From assembly GCF_023856365.1 (NCBI RefSeq), contig NC_064540.1, forward strand, positions 26,280,474-26,344,473: a stretch of DNA of 64,000 bases. Reading direction: 5' to 3'. Of this stretch, positions 1 to 12,744 are shown piece after piece. The DNA comes from Brienomyrus brachyistius. Its lineage: Eukaryota; Chordata; Actinopteri; Osteoglossiformes; Mormyridae. Positions within the stretch are counted from its first letter, which is position 1, and each line of letters starts with the position of its first letter. Position numbers and translations under genes: made by a program. A model generated the notes under the pieces. It searched no databases. It worked only from the letters and a program-made list of their open reading frames with translations, and was not told the DNA's origin.

Positions 1-599
1 AAAATTTTGCTATGCATTTGCTAAACAATTAAACAGAAAAAAATCAATGTTTGAAAATGCATGTAGCCCCCTATTGCATTTTGAGTCATTGCTAATTGAT
101 TTTTACTCACAACTGCAGTGTTGGAGCCATTTCTTACTGCTTTGAATAGACAAACAAACAAAGGGAACTTGGAAACAGAAATTTGAAATATGAAAGATGT
201 TTGATAAAATCCTACATTTGCATTTGCTGAGAACTTGCCTTTTCACAGTAAACATTTTACAGTGTGTATGTATAATTAAAGCAGGAAATGGATAGTTTAT
301 TTATATACTGACAGGATTTCAAAATGTGCCTAAGCAGGATCTTCATATCATAACAAAGGCATGGTATCAGCTGATTAGCACTGTTGCCTAACACCACTAG
401 GGCTGGTATGCATGTTCTCCATATGTTCTGTTCCCATAAATCAAAAACATGTTGTGCAGAATTAGTGTCTCTAAACTGCCCACAGTGTGCTTCAGAATGC
501 CCTATGATGGCCAGGCATTCAGCCCAGGGAGTTCCCCTGCTATGTGCCATGTGCAGTCTGGGAGTATGCGTAACTTAAGAGCAAAAGAACTTATAGTAA

Positions 600-1140
600 T
601 GGGTTACTTGAAGATGTCATTTATAACATAATATACTGTAATCATATACATCATGTAATCATATATAATAATAATATATAATAATATAATCATATACACC
701 TTCATAATGCATTATAATGGTCGGTATAAGAATTAATAAAGTATTACAGCATCTTCTATCGACACTCATGAGGCATTATAGTGTTGATCATAATACTTCA
801 TAAGCGGTGTTACTCATAAAAGTAATCCATTACAGAGAGAGGTGGAAAGTTCAGGTCCAGGAAGTACAAAATCCGGACCATGGTTTTGGTTCAACCAACC
901 AGTTGAGTATAAAGAGTCACAGTCACTTAGTGCTCAACTGGCTGGTTGAATTGAATAAGATAATTTGTCCTGCATTATGTAAGGATCTATAGTGCAATAC
1001 AGATGACAGCTTCATAAAACATTCATAATGCATAATAAACATGACTATAATGTGTTATGCCTTTTTATACATATTTATAGCCATGTTTATAATGCTTTTT
1101 AAATGTATTATAATATGTTATGAATATGTTAGATGTTTAT
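600..1140. repeat. AT-rich block with repeated cataatgcattata-like motifs
   Basis: Variants of ttcataatgcattataa and its complement recur near 703-720, 766-782, 795-804, 1011-1035 and 1045-1115, separated by unrelated sequence that includes the 890-950 hairpin. This looks like an old, palindrome-rich miniature element or several fragments. Boundaries are uncertain. Confidence 0.35.
890..950. repeat. Short inverted repeat (18-bp arms)
   Basis: Left arm 890-907 and right arm 933-950 are reverse complements at 17 of 18 positions, enclosing a 25-base loop. It could be the core of a decayed foldback element. The stem is shorter than a typical animal pre-miRNA stem. Confidence 0.6.
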
Positions 1141-2421
1141 AGACATGCCATTCATTGAACGTGTTTCCAAACCTACATACATGCAGAAGTTAACCTTTAC
1201 CTGGGCGTACAGAACAGAAGAAAGTTTTAGCTTATGGAATGGAAAGAGTAGAAGGACACTTTGTCCAAAAACAGTCTTACTGGAAAGGCTTTTCATTATC
1301 TCTGTTGTGATTTGTTCTGAGTCGGTAGATATGAAAGAACTTCTCGTAATCAAGAATTTATGGAATAATAAAAAATGAATAAAATCCTGTTAATGTGCAT
1401 GAATACGTTTTCCATTTCAAAGGGTAGTGTCCCTTCAAGCGGTACATGTCAAACAAGCCACCAAAGTGTGGTATGAAAATCTGGGCACCATGCTCTCTGA
1501 AATCAAGCTAGGTCTTAGATATGAGGATCAATGCTGGAAAGCCATGTCGTGCATTCCATCTGAGAAAAAATCACAAGGTATTTTTCACACGTAAAGGGCT
1601 GCAGGATTAAAAGATAACAGCATCAGCTTGGAGATCAGCTACAAAAGAGGAAGCTGACTGTGCAGGGAATGGCATGAAAAATAAGCCAAGGATTGCTAAT
1701 GAGCTTCTGAAGATGTAGGGAATATCTGTAAATTTCTCAAAATCTGTTGTTTCTGACAGGGCTATTGTCATGTCATCCTGATCCTGTGCCTGCTGATCAG
1801 GAACATATCTGAGAACAAGAAAGGTTGAGTTACCACAAATCATCCTGGGCTGCAGTTCCATCAAAGGAAGGACTGACAGCCTTGATAAGGGGATAGAAAA
1901 GCATATAGCTGCCAGCTTCTGACTTCCCATTGGTCTCCTGTGGTTTGAGGATTTGTCTGCATTATTGTGATTTGTTGATGTGTCCACATCAGTGCCATTT
2001 GTCTAGTTCTGCAGGTGACACCTGCATTCTCTGGGCTGAAGGAAAACAGCAACAGAATGAAGGACAAAAACATTTGTTTGCAAAAAAAAAATATGCTTGT
2101 TACCAGTTATTATAAATATCATAAATAGTCAGTATATTATTCTGTAAAATAGCTACTGTTTTTTAACCATTTTGCCATGTGTACATTTAGACTGGGAAAA
2201 AATTATGCATAGTGGATTACAAACCAGGAGTTGAACAGGGATTAAATATCAGCCCTGGACTTTGGGGTCCCCACAATATTTTTTATTGATTTACAAACCT
2301 ATGGGCCCACCGGGAAAATTGCAGGTAATTTGTGTTCAGCAATTAGTGCTGGACAACTGGTGGTTTCCCTCATGCATAACAGGTAATTTCATAACAATGT
2401 CGGACTGTACTGGTCTACGTG

Positions 2422-2480
2422 TGTGTCTGTGTGTGTGTGTGTGTGTGTGTCTGTGTGTGTCTGTGTGTCTGTGTGTTGAC
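2422..2480. repeat. (TG)n microsatellite, interrupted
   Basis: A GT dinucleotide run carries several GTCTGT interruptions. It has no other feature. Confidence 0.9.
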
Positions 2481-3450
2481 GGGGTGGCGGCCCTCTCTCT
2501 CTCTTCAGTAACAACGCTCATTCTGTTTATGACCTGTGTCGAGTGTAAACAATCTCTGACCTCCAGGGACTGAGGTCACACCGCGATATTGACATACTGG
2601 ACCGCGGGGACGAAGTTGTCTAGATGAGGTTCTGTCATGCACCTCTATCCCCCGGACAAGTCCTTTGATCACAAAACTTTTCTTATTTCACACTCAGTCC
2701 TCAGCTTTCATTCCCCAAGGTCCCTAAAATAACCTGCTTTATTTTACATTTGTATAAATATTGTTTTAAAATAATGCCTTCTATGTGAGGGAAAAATAAT
2801 ATTTTTTCCAAATATTATGCAGAAGGATTTTAGAGAAACCTTACTTTCATCAAAGAAATCAAATTCTCTGTGTAATTTTATTTATTACTTTTATGTTGTA
2901 TTTGAATTACATTTTTTTCCTGTTTTTTTTTCTTTTCCACTGTTTTGTGCAGAATTCTGAGAAAAAATATTTCTTTTTCATACAGACCTATATTACAGTT
3001 TAGACATTTTCTTTATGAAATGTAAAGCCAACCAATTATTTGCTATATACAGCACATGTTTGTGTTCTCCAAGAGTCATTCATTGCAGGGAAAGATCAGG
3101 GTCTTCTCCATTGTGAAGAAATGGCAAACATGCTGAAGGCCTCCTCAGAAATGCCCATTGCTTTGGAGAAAGGTCAGACCTGTGATAGCTTCTGCTCAAG
3201 ACCCATCACGCTGAGGAAAAGCAATAGACAAATAAACATAAAGGTCACCCTTGAAAGCCTGCTTCTGCCTTGAATACGGTCTCTTTGAATATTTCTTCAC
3301 AAGCTGATGTTACAGTGCAGTGCAGTGGAGGGGTCTTGAAATGAGCTTGTTTTGACACATAACCCTTAACAGGTAATGCAGTGCTGGCTGGTGGTAACGG
3401 ATAAGTTATGTTTCCTTCAGGTTCTTAGGCCTTGTCACCAAGAACAATTC

Positions 3451-3813
3451 CCATCCATCCATCCATCCATTTTCCAAACCGCTTATCCTACTGGGTCGCG
3501 GGGGGTCCGGAGCCTATCCCGGAAGCAATGGGCACGAGGCAGGGAACAACCCAGGATGGGGGGCCAGCCCATCGCAGGGCACACTCACACACCATTCACT
3601 CACACATGCACACCTACGGGCAATTTAGCAACTCCAATTAGCCTCAGCATGTTTTTGGACTGTGGGGGGAAACCGGAGTACCCGGAGGAAACCCCACGAC
3701 GACATGGGGAGAACATGTAAACTCCACACACATGTAACCCAGGCGGAGACTCGAACCCGGGTCCCAGAGGTGTGAGGCAACAGTGCTAACCACTACACCA
3801 CCATGCTGCCCCC
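3451..3813 (-). mobile_element. tRNA-derived SINE, full length, minus strand
   Basis: On the plus strand it begins with the (CATC)n tail and ends with the complement of the tRNA-like head ending ggcagcatggtggtg. It aligns along its whole length with the copies at 13736, 22863, 29522 and 63083. The head carries RNA polymerase III A-box and B-box matches. Clear target-site duplications were not found for this copy. Confidence 0.9.
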
Positions 3814-4156
3814 ACACAGTATTTTGGTTCAGTTACTGTTTCAGTTTATTTCATCCAATTTACAAATAAATGAAAATATAAATAAAAAATAAATGTTTGC
3901 AGTCATTTTAGGAGGTACATTAATGTTATGACGAAAAAATGTCGTTAATTTTTATCATTTTGAGGATGCCTAGGTGACTACACTCATTCAGGATTAACTG
4001 GTTCCAAAATAATCAAATAACTAATAATTTTATTCATTCGAATAGTATTCTTTGTTTTAAAAAATTGCTCCATTTATTAACATAAATAGGAATTCAAATG
4101 TGTGTATACAGTATATGATACCAAATGGGCTGACGGCTTTCTTATAATCGATTCAT

Positions 4157-4400
4157 TTTTCAATTCAGTTTTATTTGTGTAGCGCATTTTCACAACATTA
4201 CATTGTCACATCGTGCTTTACACTATCCCTGCCCAAAGCCCCCAGTGAGTAAGCCAGAGGCGACAGTGGCAAGGAAAAACTCCCAAGAAGGAAGAAACCT
4301 TGGGAGGAACCAGACTCAAAGGGGGAGCCCAACCTCCAGGGGCCGGCAGAGGAAGCGAAATGAGCAAGATGGCAAAGTCCCAATTCACACTGCTCAGTTA
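4157..4400. repeat. Teleost-type interspersed repeat (SINE or LINE tail-like)
   Basis: It starts caattcagttttatttgtgt and continues through gaggcgacagtggcaaggaa and aaccagactcaaaggggga. I recognise these phrases as a widespread fish interspersed repeat, but I do not name the family. Short ORFs on both strands here are fortuitous. Confidence 0.6.
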
Positions 4401-4519
4401 ACACTGCGGATCGATCAGTTTGGCATTTGAATCATTGAATCAATGTGTGCGTAGTTTTCCAAAATATTCAAGTCAATCAAATTCTCTGAATTCCTCATAC
4501 AGTAGTATGTGATGTAACG

Positions 4520-4640
4520 GCCCTGTAATGCACTTGCGTCCCTCCTCTGGCATCCTCTGCCCTGTGCTTCCTGGAATAGGCTTCAGATTCATGGTGACCC
4601 TGGACTGGATAAGCAGTTATGGAAGATGGATGGATGGATA
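4520..4640 (+). mobile_element. Old SINE fragment with GGAT tail
   Basis: This resembles the 3' half of the SINE family in the window (ccctgtgcttcctggaatag, ggataagcagttatggaaga, then ggatggatgg) but is strongly diverged and lacks the tRNA head. The sequence at 4690-4920 resembles another decayed piece in the opposite direction, interrupted by a C homopolymer. Confidence 0.55.
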
Positions 4641-4737
4641 TAATATAAACAATAATTTCATATAAATCTTTTATCATGTCATTCATCTTGCAACCACCTA
4701 TGCAGAACAGGGTTGCAGGAGAACACAAGGTGTAGCC

Positions 4738-4758
4738 CCCCCCCCCCCCCCCCCCCCC
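4738..4758. repeat. C homopolymer
   Basis: About 21 consecutive C bases, a likely site of length polymorphism or sequencing error. A similar G run occurs near 5390-5402. Confidence 0.9.
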
Positions 4759-4929
4759 TGGATAGGATGCACACACACACATAAACACTATGGGTATTTA
4801 GTAATGTCAGCTCACTTAACTGCACGTCTTTCGGTTGTGGGAGGAAATCCTACACAGCACAGGGCTGACATGCAATTTCACACAGGGGCAGAATTCAGCC
4901 CGGAACATGTGACGCAACATTGCTACCTA

Positions 4930-7795
4930 CAGAGCCAGAGTAGCATTCCTTTCAGCATTCCAGAAGACCTCATTTATCAAGCAGTCACTGTGTATTAAAT
5001 TACAGAAAAATCTGGCATTGCCAGTGGTTTGTTTCTATCACTACACATTTATGAGATCACACGGTTTCATAAATAAAATATCGCCAACGATTCATATAAC
5101 AGAGTATTTGTTATGCGACCTTCCCGAGGAACGAGTTCAAAGGGAACCTTATTTTGTTCCTCAGAAGCACAAGCTCTGTCAGTCATCAATCAGTCAAGCA
5201 AAAACTAAGCATGTGACAGGAAATGACATGTGCATTACACATCACTTGTGGTTGACTTGCTTGTTATTTTATAAAAGGCTAAATAGTTTTGAAATAAGTC
5301 CATAAATGGTAATCATACACCCCTCCGGTTTAGTTTTACTGCTGCTTTTCTGCAGCAAGGATCTCCTGTATGGGGTGGGGGGTGGGGTTGGGGGGGGGGG
5401 GGCGTGGGTGCTGATCTAAACAGAGATAAAAAAAATATATGCATGTGGTGAAACATCCGTGGTCTCGCATCTCACTAGGTCTGTGGTAGGACCAGCCATG
5501 GTCATTTGAAGAACTAAAAATTATGGGTGGATGTTCGTGGCAAGTGCAGTAACATTCTCCAAGCACCATAAGTAACATCAGCAGAAGCATGTAGGCGTCG
5601 AAAAGCAATAAGTTTGACAGGGTGAAACCACCAACAATCAACTGAAGGAGAGGCAAATACAGTGGAAGCGTGTATAATATCCCAGCAACATGTGTGCAGG
5701 TTTGGAAGGCCTGTTTCTAGCCGGAATCTACAGAGCAAATTGCTGAGAGATGCCTACATGTTTCAGACAGGATGAAAACTGAAGGGTTCATTAAATGATA
5801 GTTTAATGATGAAGACTTCTGGAGTCTGATCTGGGGTGTCAAAAAGTACTACAGTATAAGGGAACTGCAGGGGAATGATGAAGTTCCCTGGAAGAACAAT
5901 AGATGGGGACTGATGTCTTCTGTGGGACTCGCAGAATGTAAAGATTCACACAGTGATCTGCGCCGAGATGCTTTGATACGGAATCGGACAAACTGAGCCT
6001 TGAATTAAAATCAGTCTGCTTTCCTAAAGCCCCGGCATTTGAATTTAAAACATGGATACATTAGTATGATAAACACAGTCAGGTATGTAGCAATAAAGAT
6101 AATACATATGAAGGATGCCATCTACTGTGCTTTCCTCAATGGGTGAACACATTATCAGCAGAATAGATTCAAACCTAAGTAACGTGTCACTTTTGTACAA
6201 ATGTGACCAAATATTTTCCGTGCTACACTGACCGAATTAACCCCACACTGTAATAAAGACACCTGCAGGCCCTGACCACCATAACTTGTGTCCCTCAGCA
6301 GAATTAATGGATCGAATCCCTTCAAGAGAAATTATGATACCCTAGGGCTACCACACTCTGCAAGGCTACTCAATCAGCTTGCTCTTATCTGAGCTCCACT
6401 CTACTGTTTTCAAAGGAATTAACTTATGTATGCATATAAATGAATCTTCTGCACATAAAAGGTTAATTTTGTGAAAGGTTGGCAAGTACAGAACGTGAAA
6501 GTAATGTGTCTCTATACCCGGGACCCACATTAGCACTGCATACCTATTGAATCAGGGTTGACATTAAAGAAACCCATAACAACATGGACACTAAGCAAGG
6601 AAACAGCACAATGGCTCAAGTGTGTTGTTCCCTGAACACAGATGCAAGCTACAGAAATAACAGTAATCTTTCATTGAGGTGTTTTAAATGAAAATAAAAT
6701 TGTAGAGCAGCAGCTATTAACCTAAATCTATTAGCTAGCAAGTATGAAACAACAGGAAACACTTGTTCAGGAAGCAGCATTAAAAAGTAAATAGATGTAA
6801 AATTGCTACCTGGATACCTCAAAGGTTGAGTAGCTAAGCACTGCATTAGAACTAAGAGACATACAGGGCACTTGGATATAGTCCCTAGAACCTGCTGCAG
6901 AAATCCAGTTTTATGTGGTACTAAGACAGATCATGGATAAGTAATTAAATGTGAAGGGACAAGGTGGCACACACGAAATGGAACGGAACAGTGGAAATGT
7001 GGGGGCAGCATTACAGCTGACACACCAATCCCAGATCCTGAAATGAAAGTTATACATCTGTAAGGGGTCTGTCTAGATTATGGTGAGTGTTACAGAAAGC
7101 CTAGTCTTACCCAGAATGCAAAATGAGTAAAAGTGTGGTGAAAACAATCAGGGAAAAGTTTAGATCTCAGCAGAGTCAATCGGACTCTTTGTGCTGGGGA
7201 GAATTTAATCATATTTAAAACACAGAATTTTATGTATTTGTTGGTGCTGTTTGGGCCAACATCAGGCATTCAATTGACTCTGATATCGGTGAGAAAAGTT
7301 GATAAGATGGGAGGGAATTAAAAGGGCTGTGTGCTTGCAAGTACTTTGAAGAGGGGGGTGACATGACCTGGAGTGACTCCAGTGGACCTTAAAGAAAGTG
7401 AACATGGTGCCTGTTAGACATCATGCTTTGTCCCCTGAATCCCTGCATCAGAAAAGGTAGCATGTGGACTCTGCTAAATAATAACACAGTCCTATTTCAA
7501 TCTTCAACTTAATTTCAACACAAATACAAAATCCAAGGCATTAAATAAGTTCACTATATTCATTAAATGACAGAATAAACAGTTTAAGTTTTTCCAGATA
7601 TTATTACAGCGTGGCATAATGCATGCAGACTGACAATCCGTGAGCGGCTCCAAGACAACAGGGGTTTATTAGACAACAGAATTGAACTCACCGGGGAAAA
7701 CTACAAAATAAAAGGACCAGGAGGGATCAAAACAAATGGGAAATTAAACATACTAAACTAAGACCATGAAATAATGACTATAACGGACTTATGCA
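4930..7795. other. Gene-free sequence, nothing recognised
   Basis: Apart from a G-rich run near 5375-5402, this stretch shows no exon, RNA gene or repeat that I can name. The region 7640-7790 is A-rich and carries aacaggggtttatt, which looks like a reversed LTR-type polyadenylation region, but no boundaries are visible. Confidence 0.5.
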
Positions 7796-7980
7796 AGGGG
7801 TGGGCAATCTTATCTACAAAGTGCCGGTGTATATCCAGGTTTTTGGGATAACCCTTAGGTCAGCTATTCAAACCCAGGTGTGAGGACTCTTCAGCCAATG
7901 AGTCCTCTAATTAGTAATCTAATTTGGGAGCTGCAGCAAAAACTACATACACACCGGCCCTTTCTGGATAAGATTGGCCA
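7796..7980. mobile_element. hAT-like miniature inverted-repeat element
   Basis: The left end reads aggggtgggcaatcttatct. The right end, reversed, reads caggggtggccaatcttatc, followed in both by an aaagnnccggtgt motif. Inverted ends of about 35 bp around a 185-bp body without an ORF fit a non-autonomous element. The CAGGGGTGG terminus is typical of fish hAT-type miniature elements. The expected 8-bp duplication is not recognisable, so the copy is old. Confidence 0.7.
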
Positions 7981-8015
7981 CCCCTGACCTAAGCAGACAA
8001 AGGGAACAGGACTAA

Positions 8016-8760
8016 GTGTTACATGCTGTAAGGTTCAGGGGAGGGGTTGCCTGCAGGTCCTGCTCGTCGCCATTCGCCGGCTACACCTTCGGCCCGCCTC
8101 TCCATCCAGACTCCGCCCACGACTCGTCCGATGCATCGCTCGTCACTTCCGGGTCCCATACTGAAAAAGCCATGGCGGAAGAACATCGGGAGGTCTGCTC
8201 AGTGTTTGGATAATTGTTTGGATGGCTTGTGTTTGGATTTCTGGTGTATGACAGTTTTGTGTATTGTGTTCTGGTTTTTGCTTTGCCCTCTTGTACCTTC
8301 GCTCCGGTTTGACAGTTTCTTTGGTCTTGATCTCCCACCTGCCTGTTGACTATTCTTTTGCTTGCCCCCTCGGACACTGTCGCTTTGGCTTTTGTGTTTC
8401 CTGTATGTTCGTGTCTTGGTGCGTAAGGAGTGACTGCCTTTTTGTTTTAACAATGCATGTGGATTATTGTAGGTTTTGGCTGGGGAGATAGGAATTAGTA
8501 TTGTTGTTTTGTTTGTATTTCAGTTTCTCAATTAGGATTAGCTTAGTTTGGGCATTCGTGTGGTAGTGGTGTTTTGTTTATTATTTTGGCCGTGGTCACT
8601 CCCGAAGGTCTGTTGCACCTATTGTTGTGAAAGTGTGTATAAAATGTAAAAAAACACTACAAAAATATCCCTTTGTGTCCCATGTTCCCTTTCCTCCGCC
8701 CCTGGTTGTCCTGTTTTTCCCTCTTCCCTTCCCTTTCTGTTACGTCCAACCCTAACAAAA
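8016..8760 (+). repeat. GC-rich to T/G-rich repeat-like segment, possibly LTR-derived
   Basis: A CpG-containing start (8040-8170) is followed by several hundred bases of T/G-rich sequence. The adjoining 8760-9215 is A/C-rich, as if two elements lay in opposite orientation. No protein domain is seen; the short ORFs of 70-100 residues are low in information. Assignment is by composition only. Confidence 0.3.
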
Positions 8761-9215
8761 CCCTTTGAACAAAACAGGGCAATCCAGGGACCAGAAGTAG
8801 GAAACAGGCAGCGTAACACAACAAAACCACACAGTAACATCTGTACAATAACTGACTACAGAACAGAGCAGGTCAGGCACTTAAATACGCCAAAGCAACT
8901 GGGCTAACAAGGATGCAGGAGTGAAACATGACCAATACAACTAATCAACAGAGACACCAAGCAACAGGTGGCATTAACTAGCAATAATGAGCATTGAACT
9001 TAAGGCAACTAAACAGACACCAAAACTAGGAAACAAAACCACACACTAGGGACAAAGATAATAAAAACAGAACTGGAACAGAACAAAAGGAGAACAAACC
9101 ATGGATAAGAAAACTAAGACAGAAAATAAACACTGGGGAACAAAAATCAATAAATACAAATTAACAGATGAGGTTGTGTTTCAAGCCAGCCTCAAACCCA
9201 TGACTTGAGGGGTCA
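8760..9215 (-). mobile_element. LTR-like repeat, minus strand
   Basis: It contains ggcacttaaata (TATTTAAG-type TATA sequence when reversed) near 8876-8887 and ends near cctcaaacccatgac. Both features are shared with the element at 17850-18550 and, in the opposite direction, 28967-30240. No ORF was recognised. Boundaries are approximate. Confidence 0.4.
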
Positions 9216-9626
9216 CAGAATAATAATACTTAATGATAATAAACAGCTTTGTTACTGGTTTACTGTATGTACTTACGATACTTTACTTTTTATCATTGTT
9301 TGGGCTATAGCATATAGCCTAGGTGTGTAGTAGGCTATACTTTCTAGGTTTGCATAAATACAATCTATGGTGTTCTCATAATGGCACAATCGCCCAACAA
9401 TGCATTTCTCAGAATGTATCCTAGTCGTTAGACGACACATGGCTGTATTGATTCTGTAATAAGACACTGTAAATTATTTTTACTTTGTATAAGCTATTAG
9501 ATTACAATTATCTTATAATTCCTGATTTTACTACATTAGTGTTATTTTATGTTTTATGTATTATATTTGGTATGATTTAATAGGTAATTATTTGGGTTAT
9601 GTAACACTCAAAATTTTTCCCATATA

Positions 9627-10494
9627 CAGTAGTGCCTGCGGTTCACGAATGCTGTGGTCTACGAACAATTTGGTTAGCGACCAAAACTTTTGTGGATGAA
9701 ATGCATGGGTTCACGTACAAAATTTGGTCGCCACGTGCATTTGTAAATAGAAGGACCACAACAGGCAACCAACGAGCACCGAACCCAAATACACAGACGG
9801 GAAACACAAGGTTGACAGACGCCGAACTGCAAGATGCACACACTGTGACAGATTTACACACTCTAAATACACGCGAGCGACAATAGGGAAATGCAACCAT
9901 TAACATTAACAACAATACAAGGGTTAAGGACTGTTAATAAAGAGCATGATTTCCCCGGCAAGCAAGTCTCCATGTCTCTCTCTGCTCCAGCGATGCCTCG
10001 GTCCGACTGTCGCCACACTATTGTGTTTTTCTTTAAATGTTTTACTGTAAAAACCAGAAATTAGCAAACATTATAATTTGGTAGGCTTGTGAATGAATTG
10101 ATCATTTTTCAATGCTGTCTTATGGGAAAAATTGACTTGTTTGCCTACAAATTGGTTCACGACCACTTTCCTGGACCGGATTGTGTTCGTGAACCGCAGG
10201 TGTCACGATTCGCCATAGAACACGGGCGATCGAGCGTGTAGAAAGCAGGCAAGCACGCCAAAGTCGGGGGAAACGGGATTTTAATCACGAACGAACAGGA
10301 CAGATCAAGGGTACTGACGCTCACAAACATCAATGACGGACAAGGGACACAGGCAAGACTTGGACTTAAATAGACAGGACTGATCAAAATAACTAGACAC
10401 TGCTGGGTACGATCAGGGAAGCACACGTGGATAATCAGGGGGCGTGGCACACAGGAGGATCGTACGAGCCGGGCATGACAGCAGGCACCACTGT
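9627..10494. mobile_element. Tc1/mariner-type miniature element, split by an LTR-like insertion
   Basis: The left end (cagtagtgcctgcggttcac) and right end are inverted copies, 25 of 26 bases identical including flanking TA once the inner insertion is removed. TA flanks both sides, as expected for a Tc1/mariner target duplication. The body without the insertion is about 583 bp and encodes nothing recognisable. The 280-bp inner element sits in the right terminal repeat. Confidence 0.75.
10201..10480 (-). mobile_element. Solo-LTR-like element with 5-bp target duplication
   Basis: It begins tgtcacg and ends catgaca and is flanked by gcagg on both sides (10196-10200 and 10481-10485). Read on the minus strand it has tatttaag (TATA-like) in the middle and attaaaa, a polyadenylation-like signal, further on. 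The same plan occurs at 53214-53465. TG...CA ends with a 5-bp duplication favour a solo LTR or terminal-repeat miniature retroelement. Confidence 0.65.
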
Positions 10495-10499
10495 ATAAA

Positions 10500-11540
10500 T
10501 TATTAGTGACTAATAGTAATTTCTTCTTTTCTTTTTGCCATTTCAGCTTACGAATGGCGTCAAAGGACCGCTCTACTTTTGGATCGTGGGGGAAACTGTA
10601 TTGTCTGCCCTGTTGTGGTGTTTTTGACTGATTGTCTGTTGACATCTTTGAGTATTTCGATTCTGATTTGGCTATAGTTAGTAAACAATCATGGAACATT
10701 CTGTGCATGGGCCTAATTCATTCCTGTGTCCAGGAAAACATGTTTGTATATGTTCTGCATCATGACAAAGACTGCCAATATTTATTACTATGAACATACT
10801 TTCATTTGACTACACTGCCAAACAATGTAATTTCTTTTCAGCAAGACTCAAACAAGGATTCACTCAACTATTTCCAGGAACACAGTTTTTTTTACTCAGT
10901 TTTTAATATTGTTCTCAAAAAGAAGGCAAATCTAAATTTAAAACCTATTTGGCAAATGGCTCTAAAATCAGAAGCCTGACAACCATTAAATTTGTGCTTA
11001 ATAACTGAAAACGACCATTAGTTTAAATAATTAGCCTTCAACAAAACAAAAGAAGTATTGCAAATCACAAACTTTTTAACAATGTTTTAAAAAGAAATTA
11101 ACCAAATAACAACCATTTCATGCTTTTCTCCTCCATCTGCTTCACTGTGAGATGATAACTGAATGGCTTGATTTCAGCCGTGAATTCTGGGATTCTGTCT
11201 AGAGTCACTACCAAAGCTTCCACACGGCTTCCAAGCAGGAAGGAATAGTATTGGTTTCTAACATTTCAATCTAACTTATTAGTTGAGATTTGACAATTAA
11301 TCTAACATCCACTGAGTGCGTAAGCAATTAAATTATTCTAAGAATATGTAGGTATGTTCATGAATCATTACATATACTCTATATTCTGTGTATTTTGTTA
11401 CACATCAACAGACACAGCGAAACAACTGAACTGTTGAATCTCAGCTAAGTTGCTGAGATGCTACAAATACTCTGTAGGCAGACTATCGAAGTAAAGTGTT
11501 ATCAAAATCTTTAATAAGCCCTAAGTTCACCACACATTTA
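10500..11540. other. Gene-free sequence, nothing recognised
   Basis: AT-rich sequence without exon-like ORFs or clear repeats. Confidence 0.5.
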
Positions 11541-11543
11541 ATG

Positions 11544-11725
11544 AACATAAGAACATAAGAAATTCACAAACGAGAGGAGGTTATTCGGCCCATCAAGCTG
11601 CACGAGGAGAACTTAACTAATAGCTCAAATGTATATCAATATAAATGGTACAGACTCATCTTAATACTGTGAAAAATTCGATATAAGCTACTGCTCAGTC
11701 CTAGTTTTAGCCATGTCATACTTTT
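11544..11725. repeat. Interspersed repeat fragment
   Basis: It contains gaacataagaacataagaaa followed by acgaga, ggaggttattcggcccatca and agct. I recognise this phrase as a dispersed repeat in ray-finned fishes and other vertebrates. The family is not assigned and the borders are approximate. Confidence 0.5.
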
Positions 11726-11814
11726 TCTTTTCTTTTCAGATAAATTGCACGACCCTCCTTGGTCCTCACTGAAACCCCCCAGTAGGCTGCCCCCCCCCCC
11801 CAAGATGAGAATCA

Positions 11815-12075
11815 CTGGTGTATCACTTTGAGCCTATCCCTGACAGCAAAAACACACTCTGCATATCCAGTTCATCATACTGTACGACACATGCATGGTA
11901 ATTAAGAGGCAGAAAATCACTTTTCTACATGGTGGAAACCAGTATACAGAGGGGATACACAAGAAAGAAACGAAGACTGTTCAAGCTATACACACAGGCT
12001 GAGGGTGGCATTCAACCCCCCAATCCTGGAGGTGTGAGGTAGCAGTGCAACCCACTACATCAACGTACTGCCCCA
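11815..12075 (-). mobile_element. Decayed SINE copy, minus strand
   Basis: It keeps the order of the SINE family in reverse (gagcctatccctg, then ggaggtgtgaggtagcagtg and ccactacatcaacgtactgc) with heavy divergence and an unrelated middle. A C run lies just upstream at 11790-11800. Confidence 0.55.
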
Positions 12076-12554
12076 CACTGGACTGTGCTAAATAATTTCC
12101 CTGATATTTTGCTAAAGTGATGATAAACTGCATATAGTTTTTCCACTACTGTATATATGACAACGCAGCCTTTGTACTTTTACTAAAAGGATATTTAAAC
12201 TAAATCCCTTGGATGATCAAACACATTGATGGTTTGTGATGCAAGACATTGCAGCCTGTTTCGATGCTGTTACAACAAGCATATTTATTGTCCTTGATTG
12301 CAAACCACGGAGCATTTTCCTCTGTCACTTATACTAAAGTGTAAATTTTCAGCTTCTATCATCCATTTCATATTTTTAAGTATCTAGCCTAAAAGATCTG
12401 CAATGTGAAAAGTTTCAGAAATTCAGATTCTACCCTGCATTTCAATGATACATTGACATTTAAGGTAAATCAAATAAGAAGAAAAAATGAGATATTAAAA
12501 TGCATGAGTCACTATAAATGTGTTCACAAATGTAAATCTGTGTATTATATTTGC

Positions 12555-12744
12555 ACAGGTTACCTCAGATACTCCAGCTTCCTGCCACAGCCCAAAGACA
12601 TGCTGTTAGGCTAATTGGTATATCTATATCGCCTGTGGTGTGTGAAGGCTTGTGTCCTGTGATAGATTGGTATCCCATACATGATGGTCTCCTTCCATGC
12701 ACCCCACGCTGCCAATATAGACCGGACTGCATAAGCAGCTAGAA
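12555..12744 (+). mobile_element. Decayed SINE copy, plus strand
   Basis: The phrases cagcccaaagacatgctgtt, aggctaattggtat and gactgcataagcagctagaa match the middle and 3' part of the SINE consensus seen in this window. The tail runs into a long (GGAT)n array. The tRNA head is missing. Confidence 0.65.

Larger units (their letters stand above)
1..3440. other. Gene-free, AT-rich sequence
   Basis: No exon-like coding region is recognisable. The stretch holds AT-rich repeated motifs at 600-1140, a short hairpin at 890-950 and a (TG)n tract near 2422-2480. ORFs here are short, unordered and without family signatures. The rest (1140-2400 and 2500-3440) shows nothing I can name. Confidence 0.6.

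Noticed and set aside
8016..8760. GC-rich start followed by T/G-rich sequence, considered as a gene promoter with CpG island
   Set aside because: No exon follows and the composition fits an LTR-type repeat better. Evidence is too weak for a promoter call.
10157..10708. 183-codon frame on the minus strand
   Set aside because: It crosses the boundary of an LTR-like element and a miniature transposon, has no domain signature and no splice or promoter context.
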